A stretch of 64,000 nucleotides of DNA from Microbacterium arborescens (lineage in GTDB: Bacteria > Actinomycetota > Actinomycetes > Actinomycetales > Microbacteriaceae), in NCBI RefSeq assembly GCF_030369635.1, contig NZ_CP128474.1:620001-684000 (forward strand), given 5' to 3'. Below the pieces are notes generated by a model. That model ran no database searches. It was not told where the DNA came from and was given only the letters and a program-made list of their open reading frames with translations. The position numbers and the translations under genes are program-made. Of the stretch, positions 1 through 8,306 are shown piece after piece (position 1 is the first letter of the stretch; each line of letters opens with the position of its first letter).

Positions 1-316
1 CCATCCCGCGCACGACCCCGGGCCAGTAGAAGTTCAGCGAGGGGACGAGCACGGCGATCGACCCCGTGGATGCCTCGGAACCGCTGCCCGCGACCGGCGG
101 GTGCGCGTGCTGGCCAGTGGCGGGGATGGCACCGCCGTGCACACGCTGGAGCAGCCCCTCCTGCTCCATCTGCGCGAGGTCGCGTCGGAGGGTCACGGTG
201 GCGGCGCCGAGCTCGTCGGTCAGCTGCGAGATGCGCACGGCGCCCTCGCGCTCCATGGTCGCCAGGATGTGCGCGCGGCGCTCGGCGGCCAGCAGCGCCG
301 GTGTGGGGTCGGTCAT
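1..316 (-). CDS. DeoR-type HTH fused to LacI-type sensor, transcription regulator (partial)
   Basis: The gene runs off the left edge, so only about 105 N-terminal residues are visible. Residues about 10-65 form a DeoR-family winged HTH (ERRAHILATMEREG, then ISQLTDELGAATVTLRRDL, then a GLLQRVHGGA wing). After a short linker the reading frame continues as GSIAVLVPSLNFYWPGVVRGM, which is the first strand and helix of a LacI/RbsB-like periplasmic-binding fold, not the DeoR sugar-phosphate sensor domain. It probably senses a free sugar or oligosaccharide. Its ATG overlaps the stop of the heparinase gene (ATGA), so the two are translationally coupled, and it likely controls the divergent promoter near 2280. 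Family assignment of the HTH is firm; the sensor type rests on few residues. Confidence 0.75.
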   Translation of the reverse strand, partial: MTDPTPALLAAERRAHILATMEREGAVRISQLTDELGAATVTLRRDLAQMEQEGLLQRVHGGAIPATGQHAHPPVAGSGSEASTGSIAVLVPSLNFYWPGVVRGM

Positions 317-2196
317 GGTCGCTCGTCCTCGTTCCGTTCCTGTTCTACCGTGACACGCAGCTCGGCACGACCGTCGACGTCGACGGCGAGCCGGCTGAGG
401 CGCTCACCCCAGACGTCGGTCAGCATCGGATCGTCGAGCTCACGGACGACGAGGGTGTGCGGTGCCGCGGCGGGCCATGTGATCCGGACCGGGGTCGCTC
501 CGTCGAGCGGTCTCACGCGAGCCCACCCGTCGCCTGTCGTCACCGAGCCCGCGAGAAGCAGGCGCACCTCGGTATCCGGTCCGGCGGCTTCCCAGCGGTC
601 GTCGATCGTGACGTGTCCCGAGCGGTGAAGAGCAGCCCGGCGTCGCCACGAGCGTACCGACCCGGCGGGGTAGGCGCCGCCGATCTCGAGATCCAGTGCG
701 CGCATCTCATCCGATCGGACGATGACCGGATCGGATGCCGCGAAGGCCGCGCCGTGATCTTGAGCCATCCCGGAGACACGAGGCACGCTGTGCCAGTCGC
801 TCTGCATCGTCCAGATGTCGTACCGGTCGGGACCGAAGGTCTGCGCCGTGTACGTCGGCCGCCCGGCGTCGACGATGACGGGCACGCCGTCGGAGGCGAC
901 GATGAGAGAGCCGACGTCGTTGTGATTGTGGTTCTCGTCGTTGTGGCCGCCCTTGAGCACGACCGTGAGCCCGGCGGCGCTGCCCGCTCGTCCGCGTGCC
1001 AGCCAGACCTGCGTCGACGGCAGCCAGACCTCTGCGGGGAGAGGCCCCGGACCGGGAGCGGCGGCGAGCCAGGCGTCGTCGGTCAGAGCGCGCAGCAGGC
1101 GGCCGAGCCCGGCATCCTCGGTGGCGGGCAGATCGGGGCGTCGTTGGGCGGCGGCGTGGCGGCGCGCGTCGTCGTCACCGACCGTGCGAGCCGCTCGGTG
1201 CAGGGCGTGCCACGGCTGGTCCGCGGGGGGACGGGCGGGGCCGTCGGCCGCGTTGACGTACCAGGGCCCGCCGAGATGCGAACGATGGGGGAACGCGACC
1301 GTCTCGCGCAGCGACGTGACGGCGGGAATCGGGTCCCACGCGCCGTCGGTCGCGTAGGCGAGCACGTCGAGGGCCTCGAGCGCCCGGCACGCGCCGTTCC
1401 ACCAGTACGCGTAGCCCTCGTCGATCGCGCCGTCGGCCGGCAGTGCTGCGACGTAGCGATCGAGGCCCTGCGCGACGAGGGCGACGACCGCGTCGCGTTC
1501 GGCGCCGTCATCGCAGAGCACGAGCGCGGCCACCAGCACGTTTCCGTGGATCCACGGATTCCAGTTGTGGACGTGCCCGTCGAGGCCGAGCCAGTGCCAG
1601 TCGCGGCGCCGGAGGAAGGGGGCGATGACGCGCGACCGGGCTTCGTGACGCATGCGCTGCCGCAGTCCCGGGTAGCGATCGTCGAGGCGTCGCCCGAGCA
1701 CGTGGTCGATCCACGCGAGCTGCCCGACGACCTCGCCCGCACCGAGATCGAGGAAGGGATCGGTGACGGTGGCCAGCACCGACCCATGCCGCGCGAAGGT
1801 GTCGTCGTGGGCTGGCCAGCACCACGTCGACTGCTCGCACAGCAGCCAGACGCCGTCCGCCACCTCGTCGAGGTATCGGGGATCGTCGTCCGACAATGCT
1901 GCGACCACCCCCCGGCTCAGCCGCCGCTGCCGCGCGAAGACCTGCTGCTCGTAGCCGTCGCGATCGCCGTCACGATGCACGCGCGCGGCCGCGCTCGCGC
2001 GGGGCTGCGGCCAGGGTTCGTCGATGTCGGCGCGTGCGAGGTCGACGAAATGTCGCGCGATGGACGGCTGGATGCGCCGGGTCCAGCCCTCCGCGGACGG
2101 CACGGGCAGAGCATCGGCGGGCGGGCGGAGGCGGGCCGGGATGCCGCTGCACACCGCCGCGAGCGGGCCGGCGAATCCCTCGGTGTTCCACAGCAC
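313..2196 (-). CDS. heparinase II/III family polysaccharide lyase-like protein
   Basis: A 627-residue protein with an N-terminal alpha/alpha-toroid half and a C-terminal beta-sandwich typical of heparinase II/III-type lyases (PL15, PL17, PL21 and relatives). The hallmark His/Asn-rich motif GGHNDENHNHNDVG lies at about residues 412-425, followed by a conserved VIVDAG segment. There is no signal peptide, so it should act in the cytoplasm on imported oligosaccharides, cleaving uronate linkages by beta-elimination to 4,5-unsaturated products. The GTG start is supported by AAGGAG at 2202-2207, five bases upstream. It is divergent from the DUF2264-transporter operon and overlaps the regulator gene downstream. 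The exact substrate (heparin, chondroitin, hyaluronan, alginate or other) cannot be read from sequence; KduI/KduD and GH88 nearby favour a delta-4,5-uronate substrate. Confidence 0.85.
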   Translation of the reverse strand: MLWNTEGFAGPLAAVCSGIPARLRPPADALPVPSAEGWTRRIQPSIARHFVDLARADIDEPWPQPRASAAARVHRDGDRDGYEQQVFARQRRLSRGVVAALSDDDPRYLDEVADGVWLLCEQSTWCWPAHDDTFARHGSVLATVTDPFLDLGAGEVVGQLAWIDHVLGRRLDDRYPGLRQRMRHEARSRVIAPFLRRRDWHWLGLDGHVHNWNPWIHGNVLVAALVLCDDGAERDAVVALVAQGLDRYVAALPADGAIDEGYAYWWNGACRALEALDVLAYATDGAWDPIPAVTSLRETVAFPHRSHLGGPWYVNAADGPARPPADQPWHALHRAARTVGDDDARRHAAAQRRPDLPATEDAGLGRLLRALTDDAWLAAAPGPGPLPAEVWLPSTQVWLARGRAGSAAGLTVVLKGGHNDENHNHNDVGSLIVASDGVPVIVDAGRPTYTAQTFGPDRYDIWTMQSDWHSVPRVSGMAQDHGAAFAASDPVIVRSDEMRALDLEIGGAYPAGSVRSWRRRAALHRSGHVTIDDRWEAAGPDTEVRLLLAGSVTTGDGWARVRPLDGATPVRITWPAAAPHTLVVRELDDPMLTDVWGERLSRLAVDVDGRAELRVTVEQERNEDERP

Positions 2197-2249
2197 GGCT
2201 GCTCCTTCGGGCGACGGCGATGTCGCCGGTCCAACGAATGAATCGATCA

Positions 2250-2270
2250 GAAACGATCATAAGGAAACGA
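2250..2270. promoter_or_regulatory. candidate operator: GAAACGA direct repeat
   Basis: GAAACGA occurs at 2250-2256 and again at 2264-2270, a 14-bp period. The first copy overlaps the leftward -10 element (2256-2261) and the second lies between it and the shared -35. DeoR-family repressors often bind direct repeats, so this is a plausible site for the hybrid regulator at 1-316. Binding is inferred, not shown. Confidence 0.4.
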
Positions 2271-2307
2271 AGAAGATCTTGCAATGATCGAATCAGGTTG
2301 CTAATCT
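2256..2307. promoter_or_regulatory. divergent promoter pair sharing a palindromic -35
   Basis: TTGCAA at 2279-2284 is its own reverse complement. Rightward it is followed after exactly 17 bp by TAATCT (2302-2307); leftward it is followed after exactly 17 bp by TATGAT (2261-2256). The single hexamer can therefore serve as -35 for both the DUF2264-importer operon and the heparinase-regulator operon, making the two promoters mutually exclusive for RNA polymerase. Confidence 0.6.
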
Positions 2308-2361
2308 CCGAATCGGTCGGGATCAACGATGACGACCGCGAAGCCCTTCGAAGGAGAACCG

Positions 2362-4380
2362 GTGACGTCCGAGCACCCGAACCCGCCCCACGGCGCGACT
2401 GCGCGTGACGCCTGGCTCGCCCGCGCCGACGTTCTGCTCGACGCCGCGCTCCGCCACGCGACGCCCGGCGCGGGCCGCATCCACTTCCCGGGCGCCGAAG
2501 GCGGCTACGGTCACGCCGTCGACGGACTCGAGGGCTTCGCGCGCACGTTCCTGCTCGCCGGGTTCCGCATCGCGGGGGCGCGAGGCGAGGGAGTCGACGA
2601 ACTCATCGCGCACTACTCGCGCGGCATCGTCTCGGGAGTCGATCCGGACGCGCCCGACCGGTGGGTCCGGATGGCGGAGCACGCGCAGGCCAAGGTCGAG
2701 GCAGCATCCATCGCCCTCGTCCTCGATCTGACCCGTCCCTGGATCTGGGACCGCCTCGACGCGCTCACCCGACAGCGCGTCGTCGACTACCTCGCTCCCG
2801 TCGTCGGCGACGACACCTACCCGCAGACCAACTGGGTCTGGTTCCGCATCGTCGTGCAGACCTTCCTGCGCTCGGTCGGCGGCCCCTGGTCGCCCGACGA
2901 CATCGCCGCCGACCTCGCCCGTCACGACTCGTTCGTGCGCGAGGGCGGCTGGCTCTCCGACGGTGCCGAGCGTTCGTACGACCACTACGTGGGCTGGGCG
3001 CTGCACGTCTATCCGATCCTGTGGGCGCGGATGGCAGGGGCCGCCGACCTCGCCGAGGGCCGGACGGACGCCGACGTCGCCCGACTCGACGCGTTTCTCC
3101 ACGACGCCCTCGCTCTCGTCGGCGGCGACGGCTCGCCCCTGATCCAGGGCCGCAGCCTCATCTACCGCTTCGCCGCCGCGGCGCCGTTCTGGGCCGGCGT
3201 CATCGCGGATGTGCCCTCGCACACCCCGGGCCGCCTCCGCCACGCTGCCGACCGCATCGTGACCCACTTCGCCGAACACGGCGCCCCCGACGCCGACGGC
3301 ATCCTCACCATGGGATGGCACGGCCCCTGGCGGGGCCTCGCCCAGTCGTACTCGGGTCCCGGCTCGCCCTACTGGGCGGTCAAGGGCTTCCTCGGGCTGC
3401 TGCTCCCCGCCGACCACCCGGTGTGGACCGCTCCGGCCGAGCCGCTGCCGACCGACGAGGGCGACGTCCTGCGAGCGATCGCCTCGCCCGGCTGGATCGT
3501 CGCGGGCACCGCCGGCGACGGCATCGTCCGTGTCGTCAACCACGGCACCGACCACGCGTTCCCGGACGCCCGCACGACCGACTCGCCGCTCTACGCGCGC
3601 TTGGGCTACTCGACCGCCACCTCGCCGATCGTCGACGACCGGGGCTGGCTCGAGCCCCTCGAACAGTCGGTCGCCCTCGTCGACTCCGACGGACGCGCGA
3701 CGCACCGCACGGCGATGACCCTGCGGGATGTGCGCGTGCAGGACGACGCGGACGGACGCGTCGGCATCGCGGCATCGCGCTGGGACGCGCACCTCGTCGA
3801 CCCCGCGCCCGCGGTGCACCGTCACGGATCCGGGCTGGCCGGAGAGGCCACGTCCGTCGGCACCATCACGACCACCTCGATCGTCCGCGGGTCGTCGGAG
3901 GTGCGCATCGTCGTCGTCGACGCGCTCGCGCCGGGGCAGGATGCCGCGTCGCTGCGGCTCCGCCTGGGCGGCTGGCCGCTCTCGGGCGACGAGGTCGTCG
4001 GCGGCACCGACGACACCGGAGCCTGGGTGTCGTCGCGGGACCGCAGCAGCGGCATCCGAGCACTGTTCCCCGCGGGCGTCGCCGGGCTCGTGTCCCGTGC
4101 GCACGCCGATCCGCTCGGCGTCCGCACGCTCGTGCCCGTCAGCGAGCACGAGGTGCGCGTCGGCGAGCCCGTCGTCGCCCTGCTCGATCTCGCCGGCGGC
4201 GAGCACGCCGCGCCGCACGCGACCGTCGCCATCGACGGCGCCACGGTCACGGTCACCTGGCCCGACAGGGCCCGCACCGTGAGCCGACTCACCGACCCCG
4301 AATCGCCTGCCCCGGCGCTTCGGCACCACGAGGTCCGACGTGGGACCTCGCACGCAATCGCAAAGGAGCAGCACGCATGA
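2362..4380 (+). CDS. DUF2264 domain protein, uronate-polysaccharide locus
   Basis: A 672-residue protein that fits the DUF2264 family from the N-terminus (ARDAWLARADVLLDAAL, AEGGYGHAVDGLEGFARTF) through a long alpha-helical barrel-like region to a C-terminal beta-rich part. The family has no established biochemical role; it recurs in carbohydrate-utilisation loci and is often suggested to be a glycosidase or lyase. The GTG at 2362 is chosen because AAGGAG (2351-2356) sits five bases upstream. An in-frame ATG at 2329 lacks a ribosome site and lies only about 15 bp past the predicted transcription start. There is no signal peptide, so it is cytoplasmic. The stop overlaps the start of the binding-protein gene (ATGA). 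First gene of a long operon. Confidence 0.8.
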   Translation: MTSEHPNPPHGATARDAWLARADVLLDAALRHATPGAGRIHFPGAEGGYGHAVDGLEGFARTFLLAGFRIAGARGEGVDELIAHYSRGIVSGVDPDAPDRWVRMAEHAQAKVEAASIALVLDLTRPWIWDRLDALTRQRVVDYLAPVVGDDTYPQTNWVWFRIVVQTFLRSVGGPWSPDDIAADLARHDSFVREGGWLSDGAERSYDHYVGWALHVYPILWARMAGAADLAEGRTDADVARLDAFLHDALALVGGDGSPLIQGRSLIYRFAAAAPFWAGVIADVPSHTPGRLRHAADRIVTHFAEHGAPDADGILTMGWHGPWRGLAQSYSGPGSPYWAVKGFLGLLLPADHPVWTAPAEPLPTDEGDVLRAIASPGWIVAGTAGDGIVRVVNHGTDHAFPDARTTDSPLYARLGYSTATSPIVDDRGWLEPLEQSVALVDSDGRATHRTAMTLRDVRVQDDADGRVGIAASRWDAHLVDPAPAVHRHGSGLAGEATSVGTITTTSIVRGSSEVRIVVVDALAPGQDAASLRLRLGGWPLSGDEVVGGTDDTGAWVSSRDRSSGIRALFPAGVAGLVSRAHADPLGVRTLVPVSEHEVRVGEPVVALLDLAGGEHAAPHATVAIDGATVTVTWPDRARTVSRLTDPESPAPALRHHEVRRGTSHAIAKEQHA

Positions 4381-5660
4381 AGCGCAAGTTCGCAGCCGCG
4401 GCGGGAATGGCGGTCGTCGCCACCCTGTCGCTCGCCGCCTGCGGCGGGGGATCCGAGCCCGCCCAGACCGCCGACGGCCCCGTCACCCTGACCCTCTCGG
4501 GATGGAGCCTCGACACCACGCCCGAGTTCCAGGTGCTCGCCGACGCCTTCCACGAGAAGAACCCCGACGTCACGGTCGAGCTCAAGCAGTACGACGCGGC
4601 CGAGTACAACACGCTGGTCACCGCCGACCTCGCGGCCGGTGTCGGACCCGACATCATCACCCAGAAAGAGGTGAAGTTCGTCACGACGTTCCAGGAGGGC
4701 GGCCAGCTCATGGACGTCTCCGACGTCGAGCTGCCCGACGGCGTCGGCGGCGCCTCGTCGTACGAGGTCGACGGAACCGCCTACGGCGTGCCCTACCGTC
4801 AGGACCGCTGGGTGCTGTTCTACAACAAGGCGCTCTTCGACGCGGCGGGCCAGGAGTACCCCGACGGCTCGTGGACCTGGGGGGACTACGACGCCGCCGC
4901 CGAGGCGATCAACACCGCGGGCGTCGCGAAGGGCGCCTACCAGCACCGCTGGCAGTCGACCGTGCAGGGCTTCGCCTCGGCGCAGGAAGACACCGACGTG
5001 CTCTCGGGCGACTACGGCTACTTCGCCGACTACTACGACCGGGTGCTCGCGCTCCAGGACGCCGGCGCTCAGGTCGACTTCAACACCTCGACGGCCAACC
5101 AGCTCACCTACCAGGGCGAGTTCGGCACGCAGAAGGCCGCGATGCTGCCGATGGGCACGTGGTACGTCGCGACCCTGATCTCGCAGCAGGCCTCGGGCGA
5201 GGCGAACGACTTCGAGTGGGGCATCGCCCCGATCCCGCAGCTCGACGCGTCGACGACGGGCATGGACAACACGCCGGTGACGTTCGGCGATCCGACCGGC
5301 TTCTCGATCAACGCCAACATCGACGGCGCCAAGGTGCAGGCGGCGAAGGACTTCCTCGCTTACGCCGCGAGCCTGGAAGCCGCCGAGGAGCTGGCGAAGA
5401 TCGGCATCACGCCGGCCGCGTCGAACGACGCCGTCACCGAGGCGTACTTCGCCGTCGAGGGTGCGCCGACCGACGAGCTGTCGAAGTTCGCCTGGTCGAC
5501 CGGTGACGTCCACCCCGAGAACCCGACGTCGAACAAGACGGCGGCGATCCAGAACATCCTCAACGACATGCACAGCGCGATCCTGTCGGGCTCGACCCCG
5601 GTCGAGCAGGCCATCACCGAGGCCGAGGACCGTGTCGCCAACGAGGTCGGTCTCGACTGA
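4377..5660 (+). CDS. ABC sugar transporter, substrate-binding lipoprotein
   Basis: A 427-residue family-1 extracellular solute-binding protein. The N-terminus is a lipoprotein signal peptide: MKRK, a hydrophobic run, then lipobox LAAC with Cys22 as lipidation site, followed by a Gly/Ser tether. The mature part starts with the family-typical sequence around LTLSGWSLDTTPEFQVLADAF, and contains YRQDRWVLFYNKALFDAAG and a C-terminal LAYAASLEAAEELAKIG helix. It should capture the oligosaccharide outside the membrane and deliver it to the permeases that follow. AAAGGAG at 4362-4368 precedes the ATG by eight bases. Two strong hairpins follow the gene, probably raising its level over the permeases. 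Confidence 0.92.
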   Translation: MKRKFAAAAGMAVVATLSLAACGGGSEPAQTADGPVTLTLSGWSLDTTPEFQVLADAFHEKNPDVTVELKQYDAAEYNTLVTADLAAGVGPDIITQKEVKFVTTFQEGGQLMDVSDVELPDGVGGASSYEVDGTAYGVPYRQDRWVLFYNKALFDAAGQEYPDGSWTWGDYDAAAEAINTAGVAKGAYQHRWQSTVQGFASAQEDTDVLSGDYGYFADYYDRVLALQDAGAQVDFNTSTANQLTYQGEFGTQKAAMLPMGTWYVATLISQQASGEANDFEWGIAPIPQLDASTTGMDNTPVTFGDPTGFSINANIDGAKVQAAKDFLAYAASLEAAEELAKIGITPAASNDAVTEAYFAVEGAPTDELSKFAWSTGDVHPENPTSNKTAAIQNILNDMHSAILSGSTPVEQAITEAEDRVANEVGLD

Positions 5661-5666
5661 TCCCGT

Positions 5667-5724
5667 GTGCCGTCGCCTGACCGACGGCACCCCGCGGCCG
5701 GCGCGGCACCCCCGCGCCGGCCGC
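5667..5724 (+). promoter_or_regulatory. two tandem perfect hairpins between binding protein and permease genes
   Basis: A 9-bp perfect stem (GTGCCGTCG at 5667-5675 with CGACGGCAC at 5682-5690) is followed three bases later by a 12-bp perfect stem (5694-5705 with 5713-5724). Neither has a T tract, so full termination is unlikely. Position between the binding protein and the permeases matches the mRNA-stabilising or attenuating hairpins known in other ABC sugar operons (malE-malF type), giving excess binding protein. Confidence 0.6.
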
Positions 5725-5753
5725 ATCCCCCGCCGTCCTCCCCAGGAGACACC

Positions 5754-6689
5754 ATGACCACCACCGCCGCCTCCCCGAAGGCGCGCCGCCCCGAGCCGGC
5801 GCAGCGCCGCAGGAGATCGAAGCTGACCCTGCGCAACACGCTGCTGGGGTGGAGCTTCATCCTGCCGAACTTCGTCGGTTTCGCCCTGCTGACCCTCGTG
5901 CCGGTCATCACCCTCTTCTACATGTCGCTGACGAACTGGAACATCTTCGGCACGGCGAACTGGGTGGGGCTCGACAACTTCGAGCGACTGCTCGGTGACG
6001 GCAGCTTCCGCATCTCGTTCGTCAACACCCTCTACTACGCGGCGCTGCACATCCCGTTGACGATCGTCGCGTCGCTCGGTCTCGCGCTGCTGTTGAACAA
6101 CAAGCTGCGCGGCGTCGCGTTCTTCCGCACGGCCGCGTTCTTCCCCTACATCACCTCGATCGTCGCGATCGCGGTCGTGTGGAACCTGCTCTTCAGCCCC
6201 GAGTACGGCCCGATCAACGAGATCCTCCGCGCCGTCGGCATCGCCAACCCGCCCGGCTGGCTCACCTCGTCGGAGTGGGCGATGCCCGCCGTCGTCATCG
6301 TCAGCACCTGGCGCGACATGGGCTACTACATGATCCTGTTCCTCGCAGGGCTGCAGACCGTGCCCCGCGAGCTCTACGAGGCCGCCCGCATGGACGGCGC
6401 GAACGCGTGGGAGCGCTTCGTGAACGTCACCCTGCCGTGCCTGCGACCCACGATGTTCTTCGTCACCGTGATGCTCACGATCAACTCGTTCAAGATCTTC
6501 GACCTGATCCTCGTCATGACCGAGGGTGGGCCGGGTCAGTCGACGCTCGTGATCTCGCAGTTCATCTACCGCAAAGGATTTGAGGAGAACCAGTTCGGCT
6601 ACGCCTCCGCGGCCGCCGTGGCGCTCTTCTTCCTCTGCATCCTCGTGACCATCCTCCAGTTCATCTGGAACAAGCGGAGGAACGTCTGA
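5754..6689 (+). CDS. ABC sugar transporter permease 1 (MalF/UgpA type)
   Basis: A 311-residue inner-membrane protein with six predicted helices, beginning around LLGWSFILPNFVGFALLTLVPVI after a basic cytoplasmic tail. The EAA loop that contacts the ATPase is clear (ELYEAARMDGANAWERFVNV, about residues 205-224). The ATG at 5754 is preceded by AGGAG at 5743-5747; extending the frame upstream gives only Pro/Arg-rich sequence overlapping the hairpins. Its stop overlaps the next ATG (TGATG). With its partner it forms the transmembrane pore for the oligosaccharide. No ATPase gene is present in the window, so a shared MsmX-like ATPase encoded elsewhere is likely. Confidence 0.93.
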   Translation: MTTTAASPKARRPEPAQRRRRSKLTLRNTLLGWSFILPNFVGFALLTLVPVITLFYMSLTNWNIFGTANWVGLDNFERLLGDGSFRISFVNTLYYAALHIPLTIVASLGLALLLNNKLRGVAFFRTAAFFPYITSIVAIAVVWNLLFSPEYGPINEILRAVGIANPPGWLTSSEWAMPAVVIVSTWRDMGYYMILFLAGLQTVPRELYEAARMDGANAWERFVNVTLPCLRPTMFFVTVMLTINSFKIFDLILVMTEGGPGQSTLVISQFIYRKGFEENQFGYASAAAVALFFLCILVTILQFIWNKRRNV

Positions 6690-7609
6690 TGACGAATCTT
6701 CTCGTACCCCAAGACGACCGCCGGGCGCTGCGCAAGATCGCAGCCGACGGGTTGCCCGACGGCCATCGACCCGACACCGTGTCGCCGCTGCGCCGCGTGG
6801 GCCGCATCGCCGGCTACATCGCGCTCATCATCGCCGCCGCAGCGCTGCTGCTGCCGTTCTTCTGGATGATCATGAGCTCGCTCAAGACGGCGAACGAGGT
6901 CTTCTCGGTGCCGATCCAGTGGATCCCCGAGGTGTTCGTCTGGCAGAACTACGTCGACATCTGGAACCAGTCGGGGATGCTGACCTGGATCCGCAACACG
7001 CTCGTGCTCGCGGTCGTCGTCACCTTCCTGCAGGTGCTGACGGGCTCGTTCGCGGCGTACGGCTTCGCCCGCATCCGCTTCCCCGGACGCGACGTGCTCT
7101 TCCTCGCCTACATCGGCACCATCGCCGTGCCGTGGCAGTCGTACATGATCCCGCAGTTCATCCTGCTCTCGAACGTCAAGGTCTCGAACACGCTGTGGGC
7201 CATCATCCTCATCCAGGCGTTCGGCGCCTTCGGGGTGTTCCTGATGAAGCAGTTCTACGAGACGATCCCCGAAGAGCTCTCGGAGGCCGCGCGTCTGGAC
7301 GGCCTGAGCGAGTACGGCATCTGGCGCCGCATCATGCTGCCCCTGTCGGTGCCCGCCCTCGCCAGCCTCACGCTCCTGACGTTCGTGAACACCTGGAACG
7401 ACTACCTCGGACCGCTCATCTACCTGCGCAACCCCGACCTGTGGACCATTCAGCTCGGGCTGAAGAGCTTCGTCAGCAACCTCTACGACACCAACTACGC
7501 CCTGCTGTTCGCCGGACTCGTCATCTCGGTGGTGCCCATCGCGATCATCTTCCTCGTCGGGCAGAAGTACTTCGTCGAAGGCATCGCGACGAGCGGGATG
7601 AAGGGCTGA
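6689..7609 (+). CDS. ABC sugar transporter permease 2 (MalG/UgpE type)
   Basis: A 306-residue permease with an N-terminal cytoplasmic stretch and six predicted membrane helices. The EAA motif is ELSEAARLDGLSEYGIWRRI, and the C-terminus VGQKYFVEGIATSGMKG is the usual end of this carbohydrate-uptake-1 permease family. It starts within the stop codon of permease 1 (TGATG), indicating translational coupling and one-to-one stoichiometry. It is the second half of the membrane channel for the locus's oligosaccharide substrate. Confidence 0.93.
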   Translation: MTNLLVPQDDRRALRKIAADGLPDGHRPDTVSPLRRVGRIAGYIALIIAAAALLLPFFWMIMSSLKTANEVFSVPIQWIPEVFVWQNYVDIWNQSGMLTWIRNTLVLAVVVTFLQVLTGSFAAYGFARIRFPGRDVLFLAYIGTIAVPWQSYMIPQFILLSNVKVSNTLWAIILIQAFGAFGVFLMKQFYETIPEELSEAARLDGLSEYGIWRRIMLPLSVPALASLTLLTFVNTWNDYLGPLIYLRNPDLWTIQLGLKSFVSNLYDTNYALLFAGLVISVVPIAIIFLVGQKYFVEGIATSGMKG

Positions 7610-7613
7610 GGCC

Positions 7614-8285
7614 GTGAAGCGCATCTCGCACAACACGTACGCGACCCTCTTCGGCGTCGTCTACCTCGGACTCATGACGAATCTGCTGCTGCTCGCGTCG
7701 TGCCTGCCGCTCGTCGTGCTGCTGGTGATCACCGACCCCGCGCTGTCGTGGCCGATGCTGGCCGTCGTCGCGCCGCTGTGCGCGCCGGGGATCGCGGCGG
7801 CGTTCGCGACCTTCCGTGCTCACGGCGAGGGCGAGAGCCAGGTCGTCCGCGTATTCGTCCGCAGCTGGAAGCGTTCGTGGCGCAAGGCACTCGTGCTCGG
7901 CGCGGTCGTCGTGGCCGCCCTCGTCGTCGTGCTCGTGGACGTGCGCTTCTTCGCACCGCTGCAGGCGGGAGTAGCGGTCGTGCCCCTGCTGGGCGTGCTG
8001 ACCGTGGTCCTGCTCGCCTCGGGTCTCGTCGCGTTCGCGGCGCTCGCCGAGGAGCCGGACGCCTCGCTGCGCTCGATCGCGCGGGCCGCGGTGCTCCTGA
8101 GCGTGCGCCGGTGGTGGCTGAGCCTGGTCTCGCTCGCCGTCATCGCGCTGCAAGCGGGCCTCTTCGCCGCGATGCCGGCCATCGCGATCGGTCTCACCTC
8201 GGCGCCGGCGCTCTACCTCGCCTGGGCCAACGCCCGCTACATCCTCCGTCCGGCGCTCGGCGATCCCGAGCCCCAGGCCGTCTGA
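7614..8285 (+). CDS. YesL-like (DUF624) membrane protein
   Basis: A 223-residue protein with four to five predicted hydrophobic helices (around residues 15-40, 45-65, 95-115, 120-145 and 175-200). The N-terminus (NTYATLFGVVYLGLMTNLLLL) resembles the YesL/DUF624 family, which is repeatedly found beside carbohydrate ABC importers such as the B. subtilis rhamnogalacturonan locus. Its biochemical function is unknown; a role in assembling or regulating the importer is a guess from synteny. The GTG start at 7614 lies four bases after the permease stop, within the same operon. Confidence 0.8.
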   Translation: MKRISHNTYATLFGVVYLGLMTNLLLLASCLPLVVLLVITDPALSWPMLAVVAPLCAPGIAAAFATFRAHGEGESQVVRVFVRSWKRSWRKALVLGAVVVAALVVVLVDVRFFAPLQAGVAVVPLLGVLTVVLLASGLVAFAALAEEPDASLRSIARAAVLLSVRRWWLSLVSLAVIALQAGLFAAMPAIAIGLTSAPALYLAWANARYILRPALGDPEPQAV

Positions 8286-8306
8286 ACCCCGAAGGAACCC
8301 CTCGAC

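Noticed and set aside
70..2241. 723-codon open frame on the plus strand
   Set aside because: It lies opposite the heparinase-like gene, which has a family match and a ribosome site; the plus-strand product has no recognisable domain.
2323..4374. 683-codon open frame on the minus strand
   Set aside because: It is antisense to the DUF2264 gene; its product is low-complexity Arg/Gly/Val/Asp sequence without domains, as expected for mirror frames of GC-rich genes.
2661..4376. Long N-terminal extension of the binding-protein frame
   Set aside because: The lipoprotein signal peptide and AAAGGAG fix the start at 4377; the extension is Arg-rich and overlaps DUF2264 in another frame.
3822..6050. 742-codon open frame on the minus strand
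   Set aside because: It is antisense to DUF2264, the binding protein and the first permease; composition is shadow-like.
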